A DNA stretch of 64,000 nt from AP-15 sp963700185. Its GTDB lineage: Bacteria; Pseudomonadota; Alphaproteobacteria; ATCC43930; CGMCC-115725. Each line of letters starts with the position of its first letter. The first letter of the stretch is position 1. Where the stretch lies: the NCBI GenBank assembly GCA_963700185.1, contig CAVOWP010000014.1, forward strand, positions 186,001-250,000. Reading direction: 5' to 3'. The notes under the pieces were generated by a model. The model worked only from the letters and a program-made list of their open reading frames with translations. It was not told the origin of the DNA and ran no database searches. Positions 17,368-25,761 of this stretch are shown piece after piece. The position numbers and the translations under genes were made by a program.

Positions 17368-19058
17368 TCCAGCGCCCCTTCGGGGCGGCCCTTGATCAAT
17401 GCCTCGGGATGGCGCGCCAACAGATCGGACAGAGCGCGGATCGAGCGAAGCGCATCGTTGGCCTGCACCAGCAGTCGCTCCATATCCCGGTTGAACTTGG
17501 TGTTGTCGCCATAACCGCTGTCGAGGGACAGCACCAGCTTGTTGGCATTCCCCAATGTCTTCTGCAGCCCGGCGGTCAGCTCCGGCAGCTGCTTCGCTGC
17601 GGGGCTGAGGCCGCTGTTGAGGTTCTGCACCATATTCTGGGCCGACGCGATCATCCCGGAGAGCTCCGTCAGAGCCTTCTTCATCTGCGGAGTTTGGGTG
17701 ACGTCGTTTACCGATTTGAGGATGCCGTCGAGGTTCTTGCCGATCTGCTCGAAGGGCATTGTATTGACCTTGTTGAGAAGCTCGGTCGCGGAGGCTGTGA
17801 GACCGGCAAACCCGCTGCCTTCGGTCGCCGGCACGACAAAGTCCGGCCCGTCCATCGACACCTCGGTCGTGGGCGCATCGGTGACGAAGTCGAGCGCCAC
17901 ATTCTGCTGCCCGGTTATCAGGCTGGCGCTCTGCAAGCTCGCCCGCAATCCTCCCTTGAGGAGCGCTTGCACCGACTCGGCGTCGGTATTGAACACGCGT
18001 TGCCCGACGCCGACGACGCGTTCCGGCTCTATCTCGTACCGCACCGGCGCCAAGACGGTGTCCTTGGCGGCATCGTACGTGAGTCGCACATCGGTCACCT
18101 CTCCGACCTTGAGCCCGTGCACCGTGACTGCGGCGCCTGGCGCAAGCCCGCTGACCGAGCTTGAGAAATAAGAGATCGCCGGGATTTTCCGAGTATAGGA
18201 GGCGGCATTGGCCGTATCGCGATCGGCGAACAACGGAAAGACGTGGTCTTCGGGTGTCTCCACCGTATGGATATCCCCAACTGGCGTCTCGAATGCGACG
18301 CCGCCGAGCAGCAGCGCCTTCAGCGACTCCATTTGCACGTCAACCCCGGTTCCACCGAGCTTTATCGAGACTCCGGACGCGTTCCAAAACCGCGTCTGGT
18401 CGTGCACATAGCTGTCATAGGGCGCCCGGACAAAGGCGTGGATCGTCACATATTCCGCCATATCGGCGATGTCCCAGCCGAGCACCTCACCGACGCTGAG
18501 GTCGCGGAAGAAAATCGGCGAGCCGACCGAAACCGCGCCGATCCGCTTGGATTTCAACAGAAACGTGCGACCCGGGACATGCGCCCCGAGGACGGGGGGA
18601 TCCTCGCGCCCGACGAACTTCGTCTGGCTCTTGCCGGCCGTCGCCGCCGGCAACATGCCGATATAGGAGCCCGAGAGCAGGGTCTCGATGCCGGAAATAT
18701 TGCCGGCGAAGAGCCGCGGCTTGACGACCCAAAAGAGCGTCCCGTCGGTCAGCAGTGGGCCGGCCTGGTGGGTCGTGGCGACGGTCACGACAACATGCGT
18801 CTGGTCCGGCGAGAGAGTGAGGCTCTTCACCGTGCCGAAGACGATGTCCTTGTATTTGAGCTGCGACTGGCCGGCCTGCAGCCCTTCGCCGCTATCGAAC
18901 GAGATCTTGATTGTCGGCCCTTCCTTGGACAGCGTGTCCCAGGCGAGCCACGCTCCGATCGCGACGGCAACGAGCGGGACGATCCAAATGATCGACAACC
19001 GGCGCGAACGGCGCGTCGCGGCCTGCGGAAGCGTCCGCGACTCGGCAAGGTTGGTCAT
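17364..19058 (-). CDS. pqiB: PqiB, MCE/MlaD-domain intermembrane transport protein
   Basis: A 564-residue protein with one N-terminal membrane helix (LSIIWIVPLVAVAIGAWLAW, residues 21-40) followed by three MCE/MlaD domains, recognisable at ISFDSGEGLQAGQSQLKYKD, LLKSKRIGAVSVGSPIFFRD and ALLKGGLRASLQSASLITGQ. The C-terminal part is a long helix. PqiB stacks MCE rings into a tube across the periplasm for lipid movement. It is the first gene of the operon, with GGGAG upstream of the ATG at 19058. Confidence 0.94.
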   Translation of the reverse strand: MTNLAESRTLPQAATRRSRRLSIIWIVPLVAVAIGAWLAWDTLSKEGPTIKISFDSGEGLQAGQSQLKYKDIVFGTVKSLTLSPDQTHVVVTVATTHQAGPLLTDGTLFWVVKPRLFAGNISGIETLLSGSYIGMLPAATAGKSQTKFVGREDPPVLGAHVPGRTFLLKSKRIGAVSVGSPIFFRDLSVGEVLGWDIADMAEYVTIHAFVRAPYDSYVHDQTRFWNASGVSIKLGGTGVDVQMESLKALLLGGVAFETPVGDIHTVETPEDHVFPLFADRDTANAASYTRKIPAISYFSSSVSGLAPGAAVTVHGLKVGEVTDVRLTYDAAKDTVLAPVRYEIEPERVVGVGQRVFNTDAESVQALLKGGLRASLQSASLITGQQNVALDFVTDAPTTEVSMDGPDFVVPATEGSGFAGLTASATELLNKVNTMPFEQIGKNLDGILKSVNDVTQTPQMKKALTELSGMIASAQNMVQNLNSGLSPAAKQLPELTAGLQKTLGNANKLVLSLDSGYGDNTKFNRDMERLLVQANDALRSIRALSDLLARHPEALIKGRPEGALE

Positions 19059-19295
19059 GGCCAGTCTCCCATTGGACCGGTGCGGGGTTCTTAACGGCGG
19101 CTGCTTCCGGGTCTCGGAATGTCGCGCGGCTTACCCCGCGGGGTCAAGCCATCCGCGGAAACAGACGGATCTTGCCGCCTCTGCCTATGCAAAAATGGCA
19201 AATGCGGGGCATTACGCCGCGGGTCCCGGCGAGTTGCCCACGGTGTTGGCCTAAACCAAACGGAGCGGCGCTTCGGGGAAGGTCAGAGGTGAAAG

Positions 19296-19697
19296 TCACT
19301 GCCGCAACCCGTGCAGCCGCGGCTCATCGCGCCAGGGGGATTCTTCCGCATCGAAGCCGAAGCGCTGCGCCACGGCGACGATGTCTGCGAGGAAGGCTTC
19401 GTACCCGGATCGCGGATCGGGGTCGGCCGAAACCGTCGTCGGACTGTCGCGTCCCGCGTCTTGGGTCCTTTCCTCCCGGCGTTGCGGGGCAAGAAAGCTG
19501 GCCGAGATCGCCTCTCCGATCTGCTGGGTTGCCCGCTCGAAATCGAAGTCGCCGGCGGCGTCGGGGGCCGACAGGATACGAACGCCGCTCAGCACTGTGT
19601 TCGGCACGCGGCCGTTCTGCGCCGCGTCGCTCGCGAAAGCATCCGGCGGATAGATCTCTTCGAGCGTGGTGCGGCGATGGATGTTGGCTCTGGCCAT
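19296..19697 (-). CDS. Hypothetical protein downstream of hemF
   Basis: A 133-residue soluble protein that I do not recognise. It starts MARANIHRRTTLEEIYPPDAF, has a middle FDFERATQQIGEAISASFL helix and a C-terminal YEAFLADIVAVAQRFGFDAEES segment. It begins 36 bases after hemF on the same strand and is most likely the third gene of trmL-hemF. The frame is preferred over an overlapping longer one (to 19743) because that one is Arg-rich with no recognisable order. Confidence 0.5.
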   Translation of the reverse strand: MARANIHRRTTLEEIYPPDAFASDAAQNGRVPNTVLSGVRILSAPDAAGDFDFERATQQIGEAISASFLAPQRREERTQDAGRDSPTTVSADPDPRSGYEAFLADIVAVAQRFGFDAEESPWRDEPRLHGLRQ

Positions 19698-19733
19698 GGC
19701 ATCCCGCCAACACGCCGCCGCTTCGGCTGTTCC

Positions 19734-20603
19734 CTAGGGCCACGCCGCCAAGGGCGGCAACGACGTCAATATCGCCTCGGGGTTGCCGCCGGTCTTCAAG
19801 CCGAAGACGGTGCCCCGGTCGTAGAGCAGGTTGAACTCGACATAACGGCCGCGGCGGACCAGCTGATGGCGGCGTTGTTCCTCGGTCCAGGCGAGCCGCA
19901 TCCGCGCCCGCACGATGGCCGCAAACACAGTGAGGAACGCCTCCCCGACCGAGCGGAGGAACGCGAAGTCGCGCTCCTGGTCGCCGCTGTCAAGATAATC
20001 GAAAAAGATCCCGCCGACGCCGCGCGGCTCCCCCCGATGCTTGAGAAAGAAGTATTCGTCGCACCAGGTCTTGAAGCGTTCGTAGCAGTCGGCGTCGTAG
20101 GATGCGCAGGCGGCCGCCAGCGCGGCATGGAATTCCTGTGCCGCGGCCTCGTCGGGGTAGATCGGGGTCAGATCGGCGCCGCCGCCGAACCAGGCTTTGC
20201 TGGTGACGATATGGCGGGTGTTCATGTGCGCCGCAGGGACGAGCGGCGAGCACAGATGGGCGACGAGCGAAATGCCGCTCGCCCAAAAGCGCGGATCCTG
20301 CGAGGCGCCCGGGATCTCGTTGCGGAACTCGGGGGAGAATTCGCCCGACACGGTCGAGATGTTGACCCCGACCTTTTCGAAAACCTGCCCGCGCATGACC
20401 GAAATCGTCCCGCCGCCGCCTCCCGGCCGCTGCCAATCGCTGCGCTCGAAACGGCCCGGCAGCCGCGCCTCGGGGCATGCGCCGGCGAATTCGTCCTCGA
20501 TTGCCTCGAACTCGCCGCAGATACGGTCGCGGAGCTCGGTAAACCACGCCTCGGCCATTGCGCAGCGGCCGGCATCGAGTGAAAAGGAAGGCTGTTCGGT
20601 CAT
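19734..20603 (-). CDS. hemF: Oxygen-dependent coproporphyrinogen III oxidase
   Basis: A 289-residue cytoplasmic enzyme that converts coproporphyrinogen III to protoporphyrinogen IX with O2. Conserved stretches are FERSDWQRPGGGGGTISVMRG near residue 55, FWASGISLVAHLCSPLVPAAHMN, WFGGGADLTPIYPDEAA, YFFLKHRGEPRGVGGIFFDY and YVEFNLLYDRGTVFGLKTGG. Length is close to the usual 300. The start overlaps the stop of trmL by four bases. Placing haem synthesis beside the cytochrome bc1 operon makes sense, although the two are divergent. Confidence 0.96.
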   Translation of the reverse strand: MTEQPSFSLDAGRCAMAEAWFTELRDRICGEFEAIEDEFAGACPEARLPGRFERSDWQRPGGGGGTISVMRGQVFEKVGVNISTVSGEFSPEFRNEIPGASQDPRFWASGISLVAHLCSPLVPAAHMNTRHIVTSKAWFGGGADLTPIYPDEAAAQEFHAALAAACASYDADCYERFKTWCDEYFFLKHRGEPRGVGGIFFDYLDSGDQERDFAFLRSVGEAFLTVFAAIVRARMRLAWTEEQRRHQLVRRGRYVEFNLLYDRGTVFGLKTGGNPEAILTSLPPLAAWP

Positions 20604-21058
20604 GGCTCAGGAAACAATCCGGTTTGGCGCAATCCCTCGGCGAGCGCAATCGCGCCCGCGAGTGCGACATTGAGCGAGCGCGCTCCAGGGCGCAACGGGA
20701 TGACAACGCGGGCCGCCGCGGCGCGATGCACCTCCTCGGGCACCCCGGCGCTCTCCCGGCCGAGGAGGATCGTGTCGTCTGGCGCAAATGCGAAACGATG
20801 CAGCGGGGTGGTCCCGGTCGTCGTCATCAGGACCAGCCGCGATTGCGATGCGCGGTGTGCGAGGAAAACCGGCCACGAAACATGACGGCGGATAACGAGA
20901 TCAGTCGTATAGTCAAGGACGGCGCGTTTGAACCGTCGGTCATCGAGCAGGAAACCGCACGGCTCGATCAGATCGACAGCTACTCCCAAACAGGCTGCGA
21001 GCCGCAGCAATGCCCCGGTGTTCTGCGGAATGTCCGGTTCGAACAAAGCGAGGCGCAC
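20600..21058 (-). CDS. trmL: tRNA (cytidine(34)-2'-O)-methyltransferase TrmL
   Basis: A 152-residue SPOUT methyltransferase that modifies the wobble base of certain leucine tRNAs. Markers are ALFEPDIPQNTGALLRLAAC at the N-terminus, ILLGRESAGVPEEVH and a knot region VIPLRPGARSLNVALAGAIAL near the C-terminus. It starts with GTG at 21058, backed by GGAGGT four bases upstream. It is divergent from petA; the 143-base gap between them must hold promoters for both. Confidence 0.94.
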   Translation of the reverse strand: MRLALFEPDIPQNTGALLRLAACLGVAVDLIEPCGFLLDDRRFKRAVLDYTTDLVIRRHVSWPVFLAHRASQSRLVLMTTTGTTPLHRFAFAPDDTILLGRESAGVPEEVHRAAAARVVIPLRPGARSLNVALAGAIALAEGLRQTGLFPEP

Positions 21059-21201
21059 ACCACCTCCACAAAATGTGATGGTCTATACTCGGATTGCTGC
21101 ACATTTATGCGGCAGTCTGTCGCATAGTTCGCTGTCATCAACAGTATAGCTTGCGAATAGCGGCGGCGCCTGACCGGCGGTCGTGAAATAACGAGGGTTG
21201 G

Positions 21202-21756
21202 ATGGCCGATCTGGCGCAGCACAATGTCAGCGGAGCACATGCCGGCGAGACCCGGCGCGATTTTCTGATTTTGACGGCGACGGCGATTGGCGCTGTCGGC
21301 GTCGCCGCCACGATTTGGCCGTTCATCGACAGCCTGAACCCGGCACGCGACACCTTGGCTCTGTCCACCACGGAGGTCGATCTCGCGCCTGTGCAGGTCG
21401 GCCAGCGCCTGACTGTCGCGTGGCGCGGAAAGCCGGTCTTCATCGACCACCGCACCCCCGAGGAGATCAAGGCCGCCCAAGACGTGAACGTTGGCGACTT
21501 GCGCGATCCGCAGCCGGATTCGGCGCGCGTCAAGAAACCGGAATGGCTCGTCGTAATCGGCGTTTGTACCCATCTCGGCTGCATCCCGCTCGGTCAGAAG
21601 GCCGGCGATCCCCGCGGCCCCTATGGGGGTTGGTTTTGCCCCTGCCACGGCTCGATCTATGATACCTCAGGCCGAATTCGCCAAGGGCCCGCTCCGCTGA
21701 ACCTGGTTCTGCCCCCTTACGAATTCACCCACGACACGACAATCAAGATCGGGTAG
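21202..21756 (+). CDS. petA: Ubiquinol-cytochrome c reductase Rieske iron-sulfur subunit
   Basis: A 184-residue Rieske subunit of the bc1 complex. It has a Tat-like N-terminus (TRRDFLILTATAIGAVGVAA) that doubles as the membrane anchor. The 2Fe-2S ligands are in CTHLGC (C122, H124) and CPCHGS (C146, H149), with C127 and C148 for the disulfide. The QYNLP-type ending is present as the beta-strand FTHDTTIKIG. First gene of petABC; petB follows after nine bases. Confidence 0.96.
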   Translation: MADLAQHNVSGAHAGETRRDFLILTATAIGAVGVAATIWPFIDSLNPARDTLALSTTEVDLAPVQVGQRLTVAWRGKPVFIDHRTPEEIKAAQDVNVGDLRDPQPDSARVKKPEWLVVIGVCTHLGCIPLGQKAGDPRGPYGGWFCPCHGSIYDTSGRIRQGPAPLNLVLPPYEFTHDTTIKIG

Positions 21757-21765
21757 GAACCCGCC

Positions 21766-23031
21766 ATGGCCCAGACCCGCCTCAGCGCCACGAGCCGCGT
21801 CATCCGCTGGATCGATTACCGCTTGCCGTTCGTCGCGATGCTGCAGCACGAGCTGTACGAGTATCCGACGCCGCGCAACCTCAGCTACTGGTGGAATTTC
21901 GGCTCGCTGTCCGGGATCATGCTGGTGGTGATGATCGTTACCGGCATCTTTCTGGCGATGCAGTACACCCCACATGCCGACCTTGCCTTCGACTCGGTCG
22001 AGCGGATCATGCGCGACGTCGATTACGGCTGGATGTTGCGCTACGCCCATATGAACGGGGCGTCGATGTTTTTCGCGCTACTCTACATCCACATGTTCCG
22101 CGGGCTCTACTATGGCTCCTATAAGCAGCCTCGCGAATTGCTGTGGATACTCGGTGTCATCATTCTGATACTGGCGATCATGACGGCATTTATGGGTTAT
22201 GTGTTGCCCTGGGGCCAGATGAGCTACTGGGCGGCGACCGTGATCACCAACCTGTTCTCGGCGATACCGCTGATCGGCCAGAGCATCGTCACGTTTCTGT
22301 GGGGCGGCTTTACCGTCGGCAATCCGACCCTGAACCGCTTCTACGCGCTGCATTACCTGCTGCCCTTTGTGATCCTGGCCGTGGTGCTGCTCCATCTGAT
22401 CGCATTGCACCGCTTCGGCTCCAACAACCCCTTGGGGATCGAAATGAAGGGGCCGCAGGATACGCTGCCGTTCCACCCCTATTTCACGATCAAGGATCTG
22501 TTCGGGCTGGCTGTATTCTTGCTGATCTATTCGTTCTTCGTATTCTATGCCCCGAATTTTCTGGGCAGCTCGGACAATTACATTCCGGCGAATCCGATGC
22601 AGACGCCGAACCACATCGTGCCGGAATGGTACCTGTTGCCGTATTACGCGATCTTGCGCTCGGTGCCGAACAAGCTGCTCGGCGTCATCATGGCGTTCGG
22701 GTCAATTTTCCTGCTGTTCCTCGTGCCGTGGCTCGACAGCTCACCGGTGCGCAGCGCACGGTTCCGCCCGGTCTACAAATGGGTTTTCTGGCTGCTGGTC
22801 ATCGACGTGATCGCGCTCGGTTGGGTCGGCGCCAACCCGCCCGAAGGCCTGGTGGTAATGGTCGGACAGATTGCGACATTCTACTACTTCGTCCATTTCC
22901 TGATCTTGTTCCCGGTCATCGGCCGGCTCGAGCGGCCCAAACCGCTGCCCGCCAGCATCGCGACGGCGGTGCTGCAAAGCGGCGGTGGCGCCCGGCTTGG
23001 CGGCGCCGGAGCGCCGCTGGCGAAATCCTGA
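21766..23031 (+). CDS. petB: Cytochrome b of the bc1 complex
   Basis: A 421-residue membrane protein with eight or nine helices. Haem-binding His pairs lie in the second and fourth helices (RYAHMNGASMFFALLYIHMFRG and LPFVILAVVLLHLIALHRFG), and the PEWY motif of the quinol-oxidation site appears as IVPEWYLLPYYAILRSVP. It takes quinol electrons to the b haems and drives proton translocation. The C-terminus has an extra 30-residue Ala/Gly-rich tail. petC starts one base after its stop. Confidence 0.96.
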   Translation: MAQTRLSATSRVIRWIDYRLPFVAMLQHELYEYPTPRNLSYWWNFGSLSGIMLVVMIVTGIFLAMQYTPHADLAFDSVERIMRDVDYGWMLRYAHMNGASMFFALLYIHMFRGLYYGSYKQPRELLWILGVIILILAIMTAFMGYVLPWGQMSYWAATVITNLFSAIPLIGQSIVTFLWGGFTVGNPTLNRFYALHYLLPFVILAVVLLHLIALHRFGSNNPLGIEMKGPQDTLPFHPYFTIKDLFGLAVFLLIYSFFVFYAPNFLGSSDNYIPANPMQTPNHIVPEWYLLPYYAILRSVPNKLLGVIMAFGSIFLLFLVPWLDSSPVRSARFRPVYKWVFWLLVIDVIALGWVGANPPEGLVVMVGQIATFYYFVHFLILFPVIGRLERPKPLPASIATAVLQSGGGARLGGAGAPLAKS

Positions 23032-23032
23032 G

Positions 23033-23797
23033 ATGCCGAAGCCCGTCTTTGCCGCACTGGCGCTGCTGGTCTTGGCGCTGACACCGCTCTGCGCGAATGC
23101 CCAAGAGACCCCTCCGCTGCCGCACCAGCAATGGTCGTTCGACGGCATCTTCGGCACCTACGACCGGGCGGCGCAGCAGCGCGGCTTTCAGGTCTATAAG
23201 GAAGTCTGCTCCACTTGCCACCCAGTCAAGCATCTTTATTTCCGTGACCTGACCGATATCGGCTATACCGAAGACGAGGTGAAGGCGATCGCCTCGACCT
23301 ACCAAGTTACGAACGAACAGCCGAACGACGAGGGCCAGATGTTCCAGCGTCCAGCCCGGCCCTCCGACCCGATCCCCGGCCCGTTTCCCAACGACCAGGC
23401 GGCTCGTGCGGCGAATAACGGCGGATTGCCGCCGGATCTGTCGATGATCGTCAAGGCGCGCGAGGGGGGGCCGAATTACGTCTACGGCATCCTGACCGGC
23501 TACAAGGACCCGCCGCCCGGGTTCAACCTATTGTCGGGGATGAACTACAACGAATATTTCCCCGGTCATCAGATCGCGATGCCGCCGCCGCTCAGCGACA
23601 ACGCCGTGACTTTTGCCGACGGCACTTCCGCCACGGTGCCGCAGATGGCGCATGACGTGGTGACCTTCCTGACTTGGGCGGCCGAGCCTAATCTCGAGCC
23701 TCGCCACCGCGCCGGGTTCAAGGTCATGCTGTTTCTGATTATCATGGCGGGCATATTCTACGCCGCCAAGCGCAAGATCTGGGCCACCGCACACTAG
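23033..23797 (+). CDS. petC: Cytochrome c1 of the bc1 complex
   Basis: A 254-residue protein with a signal peptide (cleavage near CANAQE), a CSTCH haem motif, RDLTDIGYTEDEVKAIASTY, the GGLPPDLSMIVKAREGG segment, a Met ligand in GHQIAMPPPL and a C-terminal membrane anchor VMLFLIIMAGIFYAAKRKIW. The ATG at 23033 directly follows the petB stop; the open frame upstream overlaps petB and is not used. It accepts electrons from the Rieske subunit and passes them to a soluble cytochrome c. Confidence 0.95.
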   Translation: MPKPVFAALALLVLALTPLCANAQETPPLPHQQWSFDGIFGTYDRAAQQRGFQVYKEVCSTCHPVKHLYFRDLTDIGYTEDEVKAIASTYQVTNEQPNDEGQMFQRPARPSDPIPGPFPNDQAARAANNGGLPPDLSMIVKAREGGPNYVYGILTGYKDPPPGFNLLSGMNYNEYFPGHQIAMPPPLSDNAVTFADGTSATVPQMAHDVVTFLTWAAEPNLEPRHRAGFKVMLFLIIMAGIFYAAKRKIWATAH

Positions 23798-23806
23798 GCC
23801 AGTTGG

Positions 23807-24703
23807 ATGACCGGGCCCGTCATCGGCATCATCGGGGGAAGTGGGCTCTACCAAATAGACGGACTTGCGGATGTCAAATGGCGGCGGGTCGAAAGCCCGT
23901 TCGGCGCGACCTCCGACGAATTCTGTTTCGGGACGCTCGACGGCCAGCCCGTCGTGTTTGTTCCGCGCCACGGCCGCGGCCACGTATTGCCGCCTTCGGA
24001 GATCAATTATCGAGCGAATATCGACGCCCTCAAACGCAGCGGCGTCACCGACATTGTCTCGTTATCGGCCGTCGGAAGCCTGCGCGAGGAACTGGTTCCC
24101 GGCGACTTTGTCGTAATCGACCAGTTCATCGACCGGACCTTTGCCCGGGCCAAAACTTTCTTTGGCAAGGGCTGTGTCGCGCATGTCTCGATGGCCCACC
24201 CGGTCTGCGGCAGGATCGGCGACGCGCTGGCCGCAGCCGGACCCGAAGCGGGCATGGCACTGAAGCACGGCGGCACCTACATGGTCATGGAAGGACCGCA
24301 ATTCTCGAGCCTTGCCGAAAGCGAGCTCTATCGGTCGTGGAACTGCGATGTTATCGGCATGACCAACATGCCCGAGGCGAAGCTCGCCCGCGAGGCGGAG
24401 ATCTGCTACGCGACCGTTGCGATGGTCACCGACTATGATTGCTGGCATCCCGGCCACGACGCCGTCACGGTCGACATGATCGTCGGGGTGCTGCACGACA
24501 ACGCGGAACGGGCAAAGGCGCTCGTCAGGCGCGTGGTGCCGGCGCTGTCGACCCATGCCGGGCCGTGCCGGCAGGGGTGCCAGCAGGCCCTCGACCACGC
24601 GCTGATCACCGCGCCCGAGCGGCGCGATCCCGAGGTGCTCGCGCGTCTCGACGCCGTCGCCGGGCGAGTGCTCCGGCGGCGGGAGAGCCACGAGAGGCCG
24701 TGA
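23807..24703 (+). CDS. mtnP: S-methyl-5'-thioadenosine phosphorylase
   Basis: A 298-residue purine nucleoside phosphorylase-family enzyme that splits methylthioadenosine into adenine and methylthioribose-1-phosphate for methionine salvage. Markers are IGIIGGSGLYQIDGL, the phosphate-binding FVPRHGRGH, NYRANIDALKRSGVTDIVS and the substrate-binding MVMEGPQFSSLAESELYR and VIGMTNMPEAKLAREAEICY. It starts nine bases after petC. The next pathway gene, mtnA, is 1.5 kb away beyond a mercury-resistance segment. Confidence 0.95.
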   Translation: MTGPVIGIIGGSGLYQIDGLADVKWRRVESPFGATSDEFCFGTLDGQPVVFVPRHGRGHVLPPSEINYRANIDALKRSGVTDIVSLSAVGSLREELVPGDFVVIDQFIDRTFARAKTFFGKGCVAHVSMAHPVCGRIGDALAAAGPEAGMALKHGGTYMVMEGPQFSSLAESELYRSWNCDVIGMTNMPEAKLAREAEICYATVAMVTDYDCWHPGHDAVTVDMIVGVLHDNAERAKALVRRVVPALSTHAGPCRQGCQQALDHALITAPERRDPEVLARLDAVAGRVLRRRESHERP

Positions 24704-24719
24704 GTCCCCCCGGGTCGGC

Positions 24720-24968
24720 CTAATGGCGGCGGGGTTCGCGGAAACCCCGCCCGGCACCCGTCTGCTGGATTGATGGACATGGGACCGATCCGTAGGAGCA
24801 GAACACGCAACAATCTCCGGGTTTCGGCCGCAGCAGCTTGCCGCAAGCGGCGCATTCGTAAAAGAACTGGCAGGTGTCGGTCGGCATCGTCTCGATCTTA
24901 GCCGCGTGACAGTTCGGACACGTGACGACTGATTGCTCGACCACGGTAGTGGCACCCTTTATCGCCAC
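24720..24968 (-). CDS. GDCCVxC-domain protein, mercury-operon associated
   Basis: An 82-residue Cys-rich protein with CPNCH, CAACGKLLRPKPGD and the family signature GDCCVFCSYGSVPCP. The family is known as GDCCVxC (seleno)proteins because some members carry selenocysteine in the motif; here both positions are ordinary TGT/TGC Cys codons. Members are often found next to merT and merP. It has eleven or so potential metal ligands and is probably a cytoplasmic metal-thiol protein. Starts with GTG at 24968, 27 bases after the merP stop, as the last gene of the mer run. Confidence 0.85.
   Translation of the reverse strand: MAIKGATTVVEQSVVTCPNCHAAKIETMPTDTCQFFYECAACGKLLRPKPGDCCVFCSYGSVPCPSIQQTGAGRGFREPRRH
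24728..24751. terminator. Strong hairpin between converging mtnP and mer genes
   Basis: A perfect nine-base stem (GGCGGGGTT with AACCCCGCC) and a six-base loop lie 25 bases after mtnP and inside the last codons of the GDCCVxC gene. There is no T-run on either side, so rho-independent termination is plausible but not certain. Confidence 0.5.
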
Positions 24969-24995
24969 CGCATTGAGCGCTCGGTCACGAGCGGA

Positions 24996-25281
24996 TCAGC
25001 CCTTGAGGTCCGAGGGATAGCCCGCATTAGTTGTCGCAGCGATCAGCGCCGGCACGGCAGCCTCAGTGTCGTCGAAGGTCACCACCGCTGTCTTGCTCGC
25101 ATAGGAAACGACAACCTTGGCGACGCCCGGCACTGCTTCGAGGCTCGACTTCACTGTGATCGGGCACGCCGAGCAGTACATGTTCTGCTACCGCGAGCGT
25201 GATGGTCTTCTCGCCGGCGAAAGCCCCCGATGAAGCCAAGAGGCCGAGGCCGACAAGAGCAGCGGTAAGGAATTTGGTCAT
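24996..25281 (-). pseudogene. merP: Periplasmic mercury-binding protein MerP with a single-base frameshift
   Basis: The ATG at 25281 follows GGAGAA and encodes a signal peptide (MTKFLTAALVGLGLLASSGAFA) and EKTITLAV; one extra base near 25187 then shifts the frame. The rest, MYCSACPITVKSSLEAVPG to GYPSDLKG, is a normal HMA domain with the Hg-binding CSAC pair. Removing one base gives the canonical VENMYC join, so this may be an error rather than decay. MerP scavenges Hg(II) in the periplasm and hands it to MerT. Confidence 0.85.
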
Positions 25282-25301
25282 CCGACGTTCTCCTTCAGGG
25301 G

Positions 25302-25709
25302 TCAGAGGAAAAGCGGTGCGAGCAAGTCGAGCGCCAGCGCACCGACGACAAGCACCGTCGCAAGTATAAGGCCAATCGTAACGCCGCGGTTGGACAGCGG
25401 CCGTGCGCAGGCCTCTCCTTCCGCGCAGGCTCTCTTCCGTGCGCGGTAACGCAGCCAATAACCAAAGCCAAGGCAGCCCACGGTTCCGGCGATGAAATAG
25501 GGCTGATAGGGCGCAAGCCGCGTCAGGTGGCTGATCCAAGCTCCGCCGACCCCGAGACCGAACAGTGCGAGCGGCAGCACACAACAGGACGAAGCGGCGA
25601 GCGCCCCCAATATGCCACCTGCGGTCAGCAGCTTCTGGGTGCGCTGCAGATCCGTCCGCTCAATTTCAAGGCGCGTGGGTTTCGTCGCGTTTTGGGCTTG
25701 GCCGATCAT
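25302..25709 (-). CDS. merT: Mercuric transport protein MerT
   Basis: A 135-residue inner-membrane protein with three helices. The first helix holds the vicinal Cys pair SSCCVLPLALFGLG that takes Hg(II) from MerP; a loop pair is present as RACAEGEACARPL. The ATG at 25709 lies only eight bases from the predicted -10 box, so the message may be leaderless, or an internal non-ATG start may be used. merP follows 20 bases after the stop. Confidence 0.88.
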   Translation of the reverse strand: MIGQAQNATKPTRLEIERTDLQRTQKLLTAGGILGALAASSCCVLPLALFGLGVGGAWISHLTRLAPYQPYFIAGTVGCLGFGYWLRYRARKRACAEGEACARPLSNRGVTIGLILATVLVVGALALDLLAPLFL

Positions 25710-25716
25710 GGTCGCG

Positions 25717-25747
25717 ATGCTACATCCTGTAGTGACTACAGGATCAA
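25717..25747 (-). promoter_or_regulatory. MerR-type promoter with 19-bp spacer and dyad operator
   Basis: Read on the minus strand, TTGATC (25747-25742) and TAGCAT (25722-25717) are separated by exactly 19 bases, the over-long spacer characteristic of MerR-activated promoters. The spacer contains the perfect dyad ATCCTGTAG-TGA-CTACAGGAT (25724-25744). The predicted regulator gene starts 15 bases away in the other direction. Confidence 0.85.
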
Positions 25748-25761
25748 GAGGAAATTATCGA

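Noticed and set aside
20890..21210. A tRNA or small RNA gene between trmL and petA
   Set aside because: No cloverleaf or strong structure found; the gap fits two divergent promoters.
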